A DNA stretch of 64,000 bases from Myxococcales bacterium (GTDB lineage Bacteria > Myxococcota_A > Polyangia > Polyangiales > Houyiibacteriaceae), in assembly GCA_029863605.1 (NCBI GenBank), contig JAOTVB010000001.1, positions 1 to 64,000 of the forward strand, read 5' to 3'. This document shows, piece after piece, positions 1 to 8,045 of this stretch (the stretch's first letter is position 1; each line of letters opens with the position of its first letter). A program made the position numbers and the translations under genes. Below the pieces are notes generated by a model. It made no database searches. It had not been told where the DNA came from and was given only the letters and a program-made list of their open reading frames with translations.

Positions 1-186
1 GGCGAGATTGGCCGGATGCCCGTGCGCGTCGTGAACCAGCTCACCATGCTCTGCGCACTTCGTGTGCTCGACCAGGAGCATATGGCCGCCGCTCGAGCCT
101 TGAAGGATGAGAGCGAGAAGTCCAAGCGTCGCGCAAGCCCGCCGAATCACGAGGGATCTAGGTGCCGTCGGTCTCGTTCGCGCCAT
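1..186 (-). CDS. Partial secreted small protein (N-terminus only, cut by left edge)
   Basis: An open frame on the minus strand starts at an ATG at 186 and runs without a stop to base 1, giving 62 residues. An in-frame GTG at 150 is an alternative start. The N-terminus has basic residues, then a hydrophobic stretch (about residues 18-30, CATLGLLALILQGSSGG), like an uncleaved or cleaved signal sequence. It is followed by a His/Cys-containing stretch (VEHTKCAEHGELVHDAHGH). Plus-strand frames over the same DNA are Arg/Ser-rich and look like shadows. I do not recognise the family. The clustered His and single Cys would fit a periplasmic metal-related protein, but that is only a guess. Divergent from the sensor kinase at 326. 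Confidence 0.45.
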   Translation of the reverse strand, partial: MARTRPTAPRSLVIRRACATLGLLALILQGSSGGHMLLVEHTKCAEHGELVHDAHGHPANLA

Positions 187-325
187 CGCCAGGAGCGGAG
201 TATGCAAAGTTTCCCGTCGTCCATCAACCGGTGGAGTTGGGCCGCTGGCGTCTGGTCACCCTCTCGGGCTACACCCTCTGACCCAGCAACAGGCTAGGAT
301 TTAACCGGTCTAGGGGCCCCTGAGG

Positions 326-1855
326 ATGTCGAGGGAAGAAACCACCGAAGTGACACGGCGCCACGTGTTTGCGCTGCAAGGGCTCTCCGAAAAACAGGAG
401 GAGGCTCGCATCGTCGTCCTCGCCGGCAAGTTGGCGGGGGACAAGTATGCGATCGATGAAGAGCTGACCTTCGGGCGAGGGGTCGAAGCGCACGTCAAGA
501 TCGACGACAACCTGGCCTCGCGGATGCATGCGAGGATCTTCCGGCACGAGAACGGGGCTTACGTCGTCGAAGACCTCGAAAGCCGCAACGGAACGCAGGT
601 CAACGGGATGGCGATCACGCGTCAGGTGTTGACGTACGGTGATCGCATTCAGATCGGGAGCTGCCTGCTCTTGTTCGCACACCACGATCCGATGGAAGAG
701 CAGGTTGCCCATCGTCGCAAGCTCGAAGCGATCGGTCGGCTCGGCACCGGCGTGGCCCACGACTTCAACAATCTTCTCGGGGCGGTCCGCTCGAGCATCG
801 ACTTTCTCAATGCTTTACCGCCCGACACGAAGCTGAGCGACCCCGACGTGCGTGAGGCGTTCAATGATATTCGCGCGGCCGCCAGTGCCGCAACCGAAAT
901 GACCAGCCGGCTTCTCGGGTTTGCGCGTGAGGTCCAGCGCAGCCACTCCGAGGTCGATTTGTCGGAGCTCTGCCATCACGTGGTGCAGCTAGCCCGACAC
1001 ACCTTTCATCGGAGCATTCGCATCAGCGCGAAGATCGACCGCGGGCTCACGGTGGTGGGCGATCGAGGGCAGCTCCATCAGCTCCTGATGAACCTCTTGA
1101 TCAACGCGCGAGATGCGATGCCAAAAGGCGGCAAGCTCACCATCAGGGCGAAGAAGGCCGATCGGCGGGATCTCGAAAAAGCGCCCCTCAACCCATTGGT
1201 CGCGCATGCGCTCATCACGGTGAAGGACACCGGTATCGGGATGGATGACGAAACCCGAGAGCGGGCGTTCGACCCGTTTTTCACGACCAAGGCCGACCAA
1301 GTCGGAGCCGGGCTCGGGCTCGCAGCAGTGTACGAGATCGCCAAGGGTCACAATGGTCACATCACCGTGCACAGCGAGCCCAATCGCGGAAGCACGTTTC
1401 AAGTGGTGTTTCCGCTCGCCACGGAGCAGTCGATACCGCCAAGCAAGCCGCGCATGCCCGCGATTCCCGTTCCGCAAACGCAGCTGCTGATCATGCTCGT
1501 CGACGACGAAGACGTCGTTCGCCGAAGCGCGGGTCGGGTCGTGAGACAGAGTGGTCATCGCGTCATCTTCGCGAGAAGCGGAGAAGAAGCGCTTCGGATC
1601 TACGGTGAGACCCAACCGCGGCCGGACCTGGTATTGATGGATCTCAACATGCCCGGGATGACCGGGGACCAGGCGTTCAAGGAGCTGAAAGCCATGGATC
1701 CTCAGGCTCCCGTTGTTTTCGTGTCCGGCTACTGGGATGGCGCGCTGGAGCGCGAGCTTCGCAACATGGGAGCGCTCGGTTTTGTTCAAAAGCCCTACGA
1801 AGCTGCTACGCTTCGGGACGCCATCGTGCAGGCGATGACGGCCCAGACTTCATGA
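326..1855 (+). CDS. FHA domain - histidine kinase - receiver hybrid protein
   Basis: A 509-residue soluble hybrid sensor protein with three modules. Residues ~28-120 form an FHA phosphothreonine-binding domain (GR at 50-51, SRMH 65-68, SRNGT 86-90). A HisKA-type dimerisation domain follows with phosphoacceptor His145 in AHDFNNLLG. The ATPase domain has N-box Asn260, DTGIG 301-305 and GAGLGLA ~327-333. A C-terminal receiver (from ~387) carries acidic DDE 393-395, phosphoacceptor Asp439 and Lys489. No membrane segment is seen, so the signal is probably cytoplasmic; the FHA domain suggests input from a Ser/Thr kinase. The stop overlaps the methylase start as ATGA, implying translational coupling. 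ATG 326 lies right after GAGG, so the start may be a little downstream, but the FHA domain is complete either way. Confidence 0.9.
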   Translation: MSREETTEVTRRHVFALQGLSEKQEEARIVVLAGKLAGDKYAIDEELTFGRGVEAHVKIDDNLASRMHARIFRHENGAYVVEDLESRNGTQVNGMAITRQVLTYGDRIQIGSCLLLFAHHDPMEEQVAHRRKLEAIGRLGTGVAHDFNNLLGAVRSSIDFLNALPPDTKLSDPDVREAFNDIRAAASAATEMTSRLLGFAREVQRSHSEVDLSELCHHVVQLARHTFHRSIRISAKIDRGLTVVGDRGQLHQLLMNLLINARDAMPKGGKLTIRAKKADRRDLEKAPLNPLVAHALITVKDTGIGMDDETRERAFDPFFTTKADQVGAGLGLAAVYEIAKGHNGHITVHSEPNRGSTFQVVFPLATEQSIPPSKPRMPAIPVPQTQLLIMLVDDEDVVRRSAGRVVRQSGHRVIFARSGEEALRIYGETQPRPDLVLMDLNMPGMTGDQAFKELKAMDPQAPVVFVSGYWDGALERELRNMGALGFVQKPYEAATLRDAIVQAMTAQTS

Positions 1856-2973
1856 TCAAGTACATAGGTTCGAAACGGGTGTTGGTGCCGCACATCGTGC
1901 GAGCGGTGTCTGCGTTTCCCGAATCTGCGCGGGTTCTCGACCTATTCTCCGGGACGTCCCGGGTTGCGCGCGGGCTCAAGCAGTCGGGGCGATATGTAAT
2001 CGCGAACGATCACCTGGCCTATGCGGCGACTTTGGCGCGGTGCTACGTGCAAGCGGACGCGGAGCGCTGGCGGGAAGAAGCGGCCTGTTTGATCGCTGAG
2101 CTCGCGGAGGCCGCGCCCGCGCCCGGATACTTCACGAAAGCCTTCTGCGAGGACGCCCGCTACTTTCAGCCTCACAATGGGGCGCGCGTCGATGCAATAC
2201 GCGAGAAGATCGCAGGACTCGTCCTGCCGCCAGAGCTCGAAGCGATCGCACTCGTTTCGTTGATGGAGGCAGCCGACCGAGTCGATTCGACGACCGGTGT
2301 ACAGATGGCGTACCTAAAACAGTGGGCGTCCCGCGCGTTCAACGATCTCGAGCTCCGAATGCCGGCGGTTCTACCGGGGCCGGGCGAGTCACTTTGTCTC
2401 GAGGCTGTCGAAGCGGCATCGCAGGTCGAGGCGGACGTGGCCTACATCGACCCGCCCTACAACCAGCATAGCTACATGGGGAACTACCACGTGTGGGAGA
2501 GCCTCGTGCGTTGGGACAAGCCCGCGACTTACGGCATCGCCAACAAGCGCGTGCAGTGTCGCGACTACAAGAGCGACTTCAACTCGAAGCGGCGCATCCG
2601 TCAGGGCCTCGAATCAGTGATCGATGCGGTCCGGTGTCCTCATCTCGTCGTCTCGTTCAACAACGAGGGTCACCTCGAACGACACGAAATGGTGGGTCTG
2701 CTCGAGCGAAGAGGGCATGTCGGCGTCGTGGCAGTCGACTTCAAGCGCTACGTCGGCGCTCAGATCGGAATCTACAGCCCCAACGGGAAGAAGGTGGGCC
2801 AGGTGAGCCATCTTCGAAACAAGGAGTATCTCTTCGTGGTCAGCGCTCGGCGATCGTGCGTCGAGTCGGTTTGTGAGGCGATTGAAGCCAGCATCGAAGA
2901 AGAGGCACTTGCATCTCAACGCCGGAAAGGCAAAAAGAACGGCCATGAACCTGAACGACGTGCTCAACGATGA
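1852..2973 (+). CDS. D12-class (Dam-like) DNA adenine-N6 methyltransferase
   Basis: A 373-residue S-adenosylmethionine-dependent DNA methyltransferase of the alpha group (MethyltransfD12 family). The N-terminal MIKYIGSKR is the motif X typical of D12 enzymes. LDLFSGTSRVA (29-39) is the FxG AdoMet-binding motif I, and DPPYNQHSY (200-208) is the catalytic DPPY motif IV. It would transfer a methyl group to adenine N6 in a specific DNA site that cannot be read from sequence. No restriction endonuclease gene is adjacent, so it may be an orphan methylase acting in regulation or a remnant of a restriction system. It starts inside the stop of the hybrid kinase (ATGA) and its 3' end overlaps the next gene by 29 bp. 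Confidence 0.9.
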   Translation: MIKYIGSKRVLVPHIVRAVSAFPESARVLDLFSGTSRVARGLKQSGRYVIANDHLAYAATLARCYVQADAERWREEAACLIAELAEAAPAPGYFTKAFCEDARYFQPHNGARVDAIREKIAGLVLPPELEAIALVSLMEAADRVDSTTGVQMAYLKQWASRAFNDLELRMPAVLPGPGESLCLEAVEAASQVEADVAYIDPPYNQHSYMGNYHVWESLVRWDKPATYGIANKRVQCRDYKSDFNSKRRIRQGLESVIDAVRCPHLVVSFNNEGHLERHEMVGLLERRGHVGVVAVDFKRYVGAQIGIYSPNGKKVGQVSHLRNKEYLFVVSARRSCVESVCEAIEASIEEEALASQRRKGKKNGHEPERRAQR

Positions 2974-3379
2974 TGCAACACGGACTTCGGTTGTCCAAGA
3001 GGTGTGCCAACTGGTCGAAGACGAGGTGGCGAAGCAGCGAGGACTCGGTGGCGTTGCGGTGAAGGCGGGATACAAGGTCGTCCAAAGCGTCAAGCCAGGT
3101 TTCGTGAGAAATGTCGTGCAATCTCTGCTTCCTGAGTTTGCGGCGGCCCTGGAGCCGATCCGTGAAGAAGCGGTGGCCCAAGGCAAGTCGGTGAGCGATT
3201 ACTTCGGAGCGCACACGGAAGAGGTTGCCGAGGCACTCTTGGCCGTGACCGACAGTCGGGCGTCGAGCTCGCCACACGGTTCCGTCAAAGGCGCCTACAG
3301 CAAATTGCGTGGCTCTGCCCGCAAGAACGTCGAGAGCGCCGTTCCCGGCCTCGGCCGCATCATCGACAGGTACACGTGA
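2945..3379 (+). CDS. Small conserved-looking protein of unknown function
   Basis: A 144-residue soluble protein starting MNLNDVLNDD and ending in a basic helix. It is predicted mostly helical, has no signal peptide or membrane segment, and has charged amphipathic stretches (VCQLVEDEVAKQ; LLPEFAAALEPIREE). The ATG at 2945 was chosen over an upstream start at 2873 because the extra 24 residues are Lys/Arg/His-rich and antisense-like, while from 2945 the composition is normal. It lies 29 bp inside the end of the methylase gene in another frame, so the three genes from 326 are probably one operon. I do not recognise a family with certainty. Confidence 0.65.
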   Translation: MNLNDVLNDDATRTSVVQEVCQLVEDEVAKQRGLGGVAVKAGYKVVQSVKPGFVRNVVQSLLPEFAAALEPIREEAVAQGKSVSDYFGAHTEEVAEALLAVTDSRASSSPHGSVKGAYSKLRGSARKNVESAVPGLGRIIDRYT

Positions 3380-3382
3380 ACA

Positions 3383-3428
3383 GGACGGCCCCGTTTTTCT
3401 AAACCCTGGCAAAAGGGGGACTGTCCCC
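3383..3428. repeat. Imperfect inverted-repeat element, REP/hairpin-like
   Basis: The arm at 3383-3397 (GGACGGCCCCGTTTT) is complementary, with a few mismatches, to the arm at 3411-3427 (AAAAGGGGGACTGTCC), around a ~14-base loop. The right arm also contains a 6+6 palindrome, GGGGAC-T-GTCCCC (3416-3428). A related sequence is found at 35075-35099. It lies between the unknown gene ending at 3379 and the MaoC gene starting at 3430, so it may also act as a transcription terminator or attenuator. Confidence 0.5.
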
Positions 3429-3429
3429 G

Positions 3430-3882
3430 ATGCAGTATTTTGAGGACATCGTCGTTGGGAACGTGAAGGAGTCTGCGGACTTCTACGAGTTGAAAGCCGA
3501 GGAGATAGTCGATTTCTGCGGAAAGTGGGATCCGCTTCCGTTTCACATCGACGAGCGCGCGGCCGAACAGACCCCCGTCGGCAAGCTGTTTACCTCGGCG
3601 ATTCACACCGTGGCGATCGCCATTCGCCTCGGCCACCAGCTTCAAACCGAGCCGGTCGCGACCGCGATTGGGCTCGGTTGGGACGAAGTGCGCTTTCATG
3701 CTCCCGCCTGTGCCGGCGACCGCCTTCGCCTTCGCGGTGAGATCATCGAGACGCGGGTGTCCGAGGGCAATCCTTCCCTGGGGGTCGTCAAGAGCCTCAT
3801 CAGCCTCACGAATCAGGACGGCGAGACCGTGATCAGCTTCAAAGCGGCTGCGCTGATTCGGCGACGGCCCGAGCCGGGATAG
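3430..3882 (+). CDS. MaoC-like hot-dog (R)-enoyl-CoA hydratase family protein
   Basis: A 150-residue single hot-dog domain of the MaoC/R-hydratase type, matching the family's usual length. The hydratase motif is present in modified form as WDPLPFHID: Asp34 and His39 are the expected catalytic pair, but the canonical GDxNPxH is altered. The DGETV...KAAALI strand near the C-terminus is typical of the fold. It would hydrate trans-2-enoyl-CoA to (R)-3-hydroxyacyl-CoA or a related thioester; the substrate is unknown. It converges with the PlsC gene on the other strand, and the two coding ends overlap by 44 bp. Together with the acyltransferase and reductase that follow, a fatty-acyl context is plausible but inferred. 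Confidence 0.8.
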   Translation: MQYFEDIVVGNVKESADFYELKAEEIVDFCGKWDPLPFHIDERAAEQTPVGKLFTSAIHTVAIAIRLGHQLQTEPVATAIGLGWDEVRFHAPACAGDRLRLRGEIIETRVSEGNPSLGVVKSLISLTNQDGETVISFKAAALIRRRPEPG

Positions 3883-4705
3883 CCCTCTCCTTGAGGGCGA
3901 TGATCGCTTCTCGGGTTCGATCGCGGAGGTCGGCTATCCGGTCTTCTTTGCTGAGCTCGGCAATGGGGTAGAGTGGGGCACCGACGCGAACGGTGACGAG
4001 ACGATTCACATGGGGGTCTCTCCAGCTGCCGGTATCGACCGCGTCCCGAGACATCAGTGAAAAGGTTCCGCGGAGGGCGACCGGAACCACAGGGGAATCG
4101 GTCTCGACGGCCGCTTCAAAGGCGCCATTCTTGAATGGCCTGAGCTTGCCGTCTTGGGTTCGTGTGCCCTCGGGAAACACGAGCAGTGGCTGGCCATCCT
4201 CGAGCACTTTCGTGAACGCCTCGATTGCAGCCTTCGCCGCGTCTCTTCCCTGGCTACGGTCGACCGGCACGTGACCTGCAAGTCGGAGATGCCAACCGAG
4301 GAAAGGGATGTTCATCACCGAGCGTTTCGCGGCCCACTTGAAGTCCCCAGGAAGCACTGCGCCGAGGATCAAGATGTCGACCAGGCTCTCGTGATTGCTC
4401 GCATAGACGAAGCCGCCCTCAGGAACGTTGTCGAGACCGTCGGCCTCGATCGCGATGTTGAGCCCCTTCGCGCTCGACCGGCTCCATCGGGTGGCTGCCC
4501 AGGTCGATGCTCGCCCCTTCGAAAAGGGGCCGCCCGTCAATGACACGACTGCCCAGCCAATCGTGCGCGCCCCAAAAGGTACCCACTGCTGCATCCAACG
4601 CACGCGCTCGCGGACACCCATCTCGCCGCCTTTACGGAAGATGCCCCACTCGGTTCGAACCCACTGCAGGGTGCTCTTGATACCCATTCTGGGCTCAATT
4701 ACCAC
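3839..4705 (-). CDS. plsC: 1-acyl-sn-glycerol-3-phosphate acyltransferase family (PlsC)
   Basis: A 288-residue LPLAT-superfamily acyltransferase. The catalytic block I NHESLVD (104-110) gives the His-x4-Asp pair, block II/III includes VPVDRSQGRD (~147-155) and FPEGTR (177-182), and block IV VVPVAL (~206-211) is present. It would acylate lysophosphatidate, or a related lysophospholipid, with acyl-CoA or acyl-ACP at the inner membrane. About 80 residues precede block I and contain one weak hydrophobic segment. An alternative start is Met7 (4687). It is downstream of the SDR gene on the same strand with a 45-bp gap, likely in one operon. A second PlsC-like gene lies at 36898. Confidence 0.88.
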   Translation of the reverse strand: MVIEPRMGIKSTLQWVRTEWGIFRKGGEMGVRERVRWMQQWVPFGARTIGWAVVSLTGGPFSKGRASTWAATRWSRSSAKGLNIAIEADGLDNVPEGGFVYASNHESLVDILILGAVLPGDFKWAAKRSVMNIPFLGWHLRLAGHVPVDRSQGRDAAKAAIEAFTKVLEDGQPLLVFPEGTRTQDGKLRPFKNGAFEAAVETDSPVVPVALRGTFSLMSRDAVDTGSWRDPHVNRLVTVRVGAPLYPIAELSKEDRIADLRDRTREAIIALKERAIPARAVAESAQPL

Positions 4706-4750
4706 TGCTATGCAGACAAGAAAAGCCTTGCCTGAGCTGATCGTCGCAGC

Positions 4751-5914
4751 TCATGCCATTGGCCGCACGGGGTTCGGTGGAACGTTCGAAAGATCCAGGC
4801 CTTCAGGCAACGAGCAATAAGGGAACTCGAAGTCCACGGATTTTGCATAATGGTAGAGATCGGCTCCATACCGAGTGAAAGGAACCGGTGCAGTGTGCAG
4901 GTCGGTTACAGAACGCGTGTTGTCGTACACGATGTCGGCCGCCATGTAGGGGACGAAAACACTCAAAAGTGCGCCAATGCGTTGCGCGTTCCCTCCACGA
5001 TTGAGGTTCGCGAGCAAGCGCATCACCTGCTCAAAGGGCGCTTTCAACCCTCCAACGAAGCGCGGCATTCGTTTCCCGAGAGTCTCAGAGAAGGCTTCGG
5101 CAATCTCGCCCATGGAACGCGATTCGGAGCCGGCGCTCAGGTGATATGTGTCGTACGAAAGGTCCTCGCGAAGATGGAGCTCGGCGATGCTGGGACCAAC
5201 CCAATCTGCATTGACGATGTCGACCCGCGTGTCCTTCGAAAACGGAAGGACGGGAAGATCGGTCAGCACACAGAAAGCCCGGACCATATCGAACTGAGTC
5301 GTTTCCGAAAATCTCGAGTCTCCGATGACGCTGCTTGGACGGAGATAGAGACGTGGTACGTCGGGTAGTAACTCTCGAACCATGTGCTCACAGAACTTCT
5401 TGGTTCGGGTGTAGGGGTTGAAGTCGCGACGATCCCAATCGAGCGGCTCGTTCTCGAGAACGGTGTCGCCTGGACGCTCGCCTGCCACGGCCGCCGTCGA
5501 CACGAGTGTGAAGCGGCGGAGCGGATGGTCGTCTTGAATCGCTCGCGCCAACTTGATCACCGAGAGCGTTCCCCGAAGGTTGTGGTTCGTGCAGGCGCGG
5601 TCCGAGCGAAAGTTCAACGCCGCCGCGTTGTGTAGGACCGACTCCGCGTTCGAAATGAGCCAGTCGTAGTCGGCGTTGGAGATTCCGAGATCTGGCTCGC
5701 TGAGGTCGCCGGTGATGAAACAAATCCGATCGAGGGAGCGATAGAACTGGTCCGCTTGCATGTGGAGCTGCAGTGATCTCCACAGGCGTTCGACGCCCCC
5801 GTCGTAGTCCGCAGCTCGAACTAAGAGAGCAAGTTCGTGATCGGTGTTTCGAAGCAACCAGTCGGTCGCGTATGAACCGATGAACCCCGTTGCTCCCGTC
5901 ATGAAGATCGCCAT
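4751..5914 (-). CDS. Extended SDR NAD(P)-dependent reductase (fatty-acyl/thioester reductase-like)
   Basis: A 387-residue extended short-chain dehydrogenase/reductase. The Rossmann motif TGATGFIGSY (6-15) binds NAD(P). The active-site Ser/Thr strand is LVSTAAVAGE (~137-146), and the catalytic pair Tyr168/Lys172 is in YTRTK. The N-terminal organisation (LVRAAD, then TGDLSEPDLGIS) resembles the NAD-binding_4 or 'male sterility' group that reduces acyl thioesters, so reduction of an acyl-CoA/ACP is one possibility; a sugar-nucleotide epimerase is another. It lies between the alpha/beta hydrolase (6 bp upstream) and PlsC on the same strand, so this looks like a three-gene lipid-modification operon. 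Confidence 0.8.
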   Translation of the reverse strand: MAIFMTGATGFIGSYATDWLLRNTDHELALLVRAADYDGGVERLWRSLQLHMQADQFYRSLDRICFITGDLSEPDLGISNADYDWLISNAESVLHNAAALNFRSDRACTNHNLRGTLSVIKLARAIQDDHPLRRFTLVSTAAVAGERPGDTVLENEPLDWDRRDFNPYTRTKKFCEHMVRELLPDVPRLYLRPSSVIGDSRFSETTQFDMVRAFCVLTDLPVLPFSKDTRVDIVNADWVGPSIAELHLREDLSYDTYHLSAGSESRSMGEIAEAFSETLGKRMPRFVGGLKAPFEQVMRLLANLNRGGNAQRIGALLSVFVPYMAADIVYDNTRSVTDLHTAPVPFTRYGADLYHYAKSVDFEFPYCSLPEGLDLSNVPPNPVRPMA

Positions 5915-5920
5915 CAGAGC

Positions 5921-6739
5921 TTATGGTTGTTCGCCGGCTGCCGATGTCAAGAGAGCGACGAGCTCCTCGGCGGCGTCGACGTGCACCCAGTGGCCCGCGT
6001 CTTCGATGATGTGAACGAACACTCCCGGATCGCGCCCTGCAACGGCTTCCACACGGGCCCGATCCAGCCTCGAAAACACCGACGAGCGTCCCCCGATGAC
6101 CACGTGGATCGTGGAGCCGGCGGAAGGCGATTCGACGACGGGCCACAAATCGGTCTTGGCGTAGTCCTCGATCAGGGATCGAATCGCAGAAAGATCGGGC
6201 CCAAACGAGTGGCTTCCATCGTCGTTGCGGTTCAGGTTCATCGCGAGCCATTGGGCGATTGCCTCGGGTTGCCCGGCCTCGACGATCGACTGCACGAACG
6301 CTTCTCGAGAAGGCCAGTCCTTCTTCAGACTTTCGAGCGTCATCAGTACTCCGGCGGTCACACTCGAGCCTTCCTCTTTCGGGCCTGGGGACGAGTCGAT
6401 GAGCCAGATCTCGGCTCCGCCGTCCTGCATTGCGAGCCACTCCAATGCCACCTTGCCCCCGAAGCTGTGGCCGACCGCCCCCCGCACGGGCAGTGACAGG
6501 GCCTGATCGAGCGCGCGGACATCGGCCGCCGTCGTCTTCAGCGTGTGCGGAGGCGGCTGCTGGAGGGAATCGCCATGCTGCGGAAGGTCGACCAAAATCG
6601 CCCCCCAGTCTGGGCGTCCTTTCACGAAGCTTCGCGCGATGCCTCGCCAATTGGCGCGTGTGCCGAGGATCCCGTGAAGAAAGATCATGTAGCGGGACGG
6701 CTGGCTCGATTCGAACTTGACAATACTATGAGCGAGCAC
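5921..6739 (-). CDS. Alpha/beta-fold hydrolase
   Basis: A 272-residue alpha/beta hydrolase. The oxyanion-hole HG is in FLHGILG (~20-26), the nucleophile elbow GHSFGG (90-95) gives Ser92, and a C-terminal EDAGHWVHVD supplies the catalytic His. I chose the GTG at 6739 because AGGGAGG stands immediately upstream on this strand. An ATG at 6796 would extend the gene 57 bases into the divergent citrate synthase gene, past its start at 6759. Size and motifs resemble esterases or MhpC/BphD-like hydrolases; the substrate is unknown. It heads the minus-strand group with the SDR and PlsC and is separated from gltA by only 19 bp, so each promoter must overlap the other gene. Confidence 0.82.
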   Translation of the reverse strand: MLAHSIVKFESSQPSRYMIFLHGILGTRANWRGIARSFVKGRPDWGAILVDLPQHGDSLQQPPPHTLKTTAADVRALDQALSLPVRGAVGHSFGGKVALEWLAMQDGGAEIWLIDSSPGPKEEGSSVTAGVLMTLESLKKDWPSREAFVQSIVEAGQPEAIAQWLAMNLNRNDDGSHSFGPDLSAIRSLIEDYAKTDLWPVVESPSAGSTIHVVIGGRSSVFSRLDRARVEAVAGRDPGVFVHIIEDAGHWVHVDAAEELVALLTSAAGEQP

Positions 6740-6758
6740 AAAACCTCCCTTACCACAG

Positions 6759-8045
6759 ATGTCCAAGGACAGCCTGACCATCAAGGACAACCGCACGGGG
6801 GAGTCCTACGAGCTTCCGATCACGCACGGTACGATCCGAGCCATGGACCTCCGACAGATCAAAACGTCGGAGGACGATTTCGGCATGATGTCGTACGATC
6901 CGGCCTACAAGAACACTGCGTCGACGACGAGCCGCATCACTTTCATCGACGGCGACAAAGGTATCCTTCGCTATCGTGGTTACCCGATCGAAGAGCTTGC
7001 TGAGCACGCCACGTTTCTCGAAGTCGCGTACCTCCTGTTGACGGGAGAGCTACCTACCACGCCCGCGCTCGACGTCTTCGAGCACCAGATCACCCATCAC
7101 ACGATGGTGCACGAAAACATCCGAGAGTTTGTGGACGCGTTTCGATACGACGCACACCCGATGGGCACCTTGTGCAGCACGGTCGCCGCTCTCTCGACGT
7201 TTTATCCAGACGCGAAGGATCTATCGAACCCGGAGTTACGTCGCCTACAGATGCATCGCATCATCGCAAAAATGCCCACGATTGCGGCGTATGCCTACCG
7301 TCATCGGCGCGGGCTTCCCTATGTCTATCCCGACAACGATCTCAGTTATGCGGGGAACTTCTTGAACATGCTCTTCAAGATGATGGAGCAGACATATACC
7401 CCGAATCCGATCATCGAACGTGCCCTCGACGTGCTGCTCATCCTTCATGCCGATCACGAGCAGAACTGCTCCACGAGCGCGATGCGGGCGGTGGGTTCAT
7501 CGCACGTAGATCCCTACAGCGCGCTTTCAGCAGCTTGTGCCGCGCTCTACGGGCCGCTTCATGGTGGCGCCAACGAGGCGGTGGTCCGGATGCTGACCGA
7601 GATCGGGTCCGTCGCCGCAATTCCGGAGTTCGTCAAACGCGCGAAGGGCGGCGAGGAGCGATTGATGGGCTTTGGCCACCGCGTCTACAAGAACTATGAC
7701 CCGCGGGCCAAGGTCATCAAGAAGCTCGCGTACGAGGTGTTCGAAGAGATGGGCAAAAATCCCTTGATCGACATCGCCGTCGAGCTCGAGCGGATTGCGC
7801 TCGAAGACCCGTACTTCGTCGAGCGAAAGCTCTACCCGAACGTCGACTTCTATTCCGGCTTGATCTACGAGTCGATGGGTTTGCCAGTGGATCTGTTTCC
7901 CGTGCTGTTCGCGATTGGCCGCACGCCCGGCTGGCTCGCGCAATGGGAAGAGATGCTCACCGACCCCGAGCAAAAGATCGCGCGCCCGAGGCAGGTGTAC
8001 CTCGGCGAGGGCGAGCGACACTACATTCCGATCAGCGAGCGCTAG
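6759..8045 (+). CDS. gltA: Citrate synthase (type II, hexameric-type)
   Basis: A 428-residue citrate synthase that condenses oxaloacetate and acetyl-CoA in the TCA cycle. Catalytic residues are His268 (GPLHGGANEAV), His307 (GFGHRVYKNYDPR) and Asp363 (NVDFYSG). The N-terminal beta-domain (TASTTSRITFIDGDKGILRYRGYPI region) and the length match the long, E. coli GltA-like type. The start MSKDSLTIKD fits the family. No clear Shine-Dalgarno is visible, and the divergent hydrolase starts 19 bp away. The 3' end overlaps the convergent sigma-factor gene by 14 bp. Confidence 0.96.
   Translation: MSKDSLTIKDNRTGESYELPITHGTIRAMDLRQIKTSEDDFGMMSYDPAYKNTASTTSRITFIDGDKGILRYRGYPIEELAEHATFLEVAYLLLTGELPTTPALDVFEHQITHHTMVHENIREFVDAFRYDAHPMGTLCSTVAALSTFYPDAKDLSNPELRRLQMHRIIAKMPTIAAYAYRHRRGLPYVYPDNDLSYAGNFLNMLFKMMEQTYTPNPIIERALDVLLILHADHEQNCSTSAMRAVGSSHVDPYSALSAACAALYGPLHGGANEAVVRMLTEIGSVAAIPEFVKRAKGGEERLMGFGHRVYKNYDPRAKVIKKLAYEVFEEMGKNPLIDIAVELERIALEDPYFVERKLYPNVDFYSGLIYESMGLPVDLFPVLFAIGRTPGWLAQWEEMLTDPEQKIARPRQVYLGEGERHYIPISER

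Noticed and set aside
5388-6650. 420-codon minus-strand frame over the SDR and hydrolase genes
   Set aside because: Arg/Ser-rich, no domains, overlapping two genes with intact catalytic motifs.
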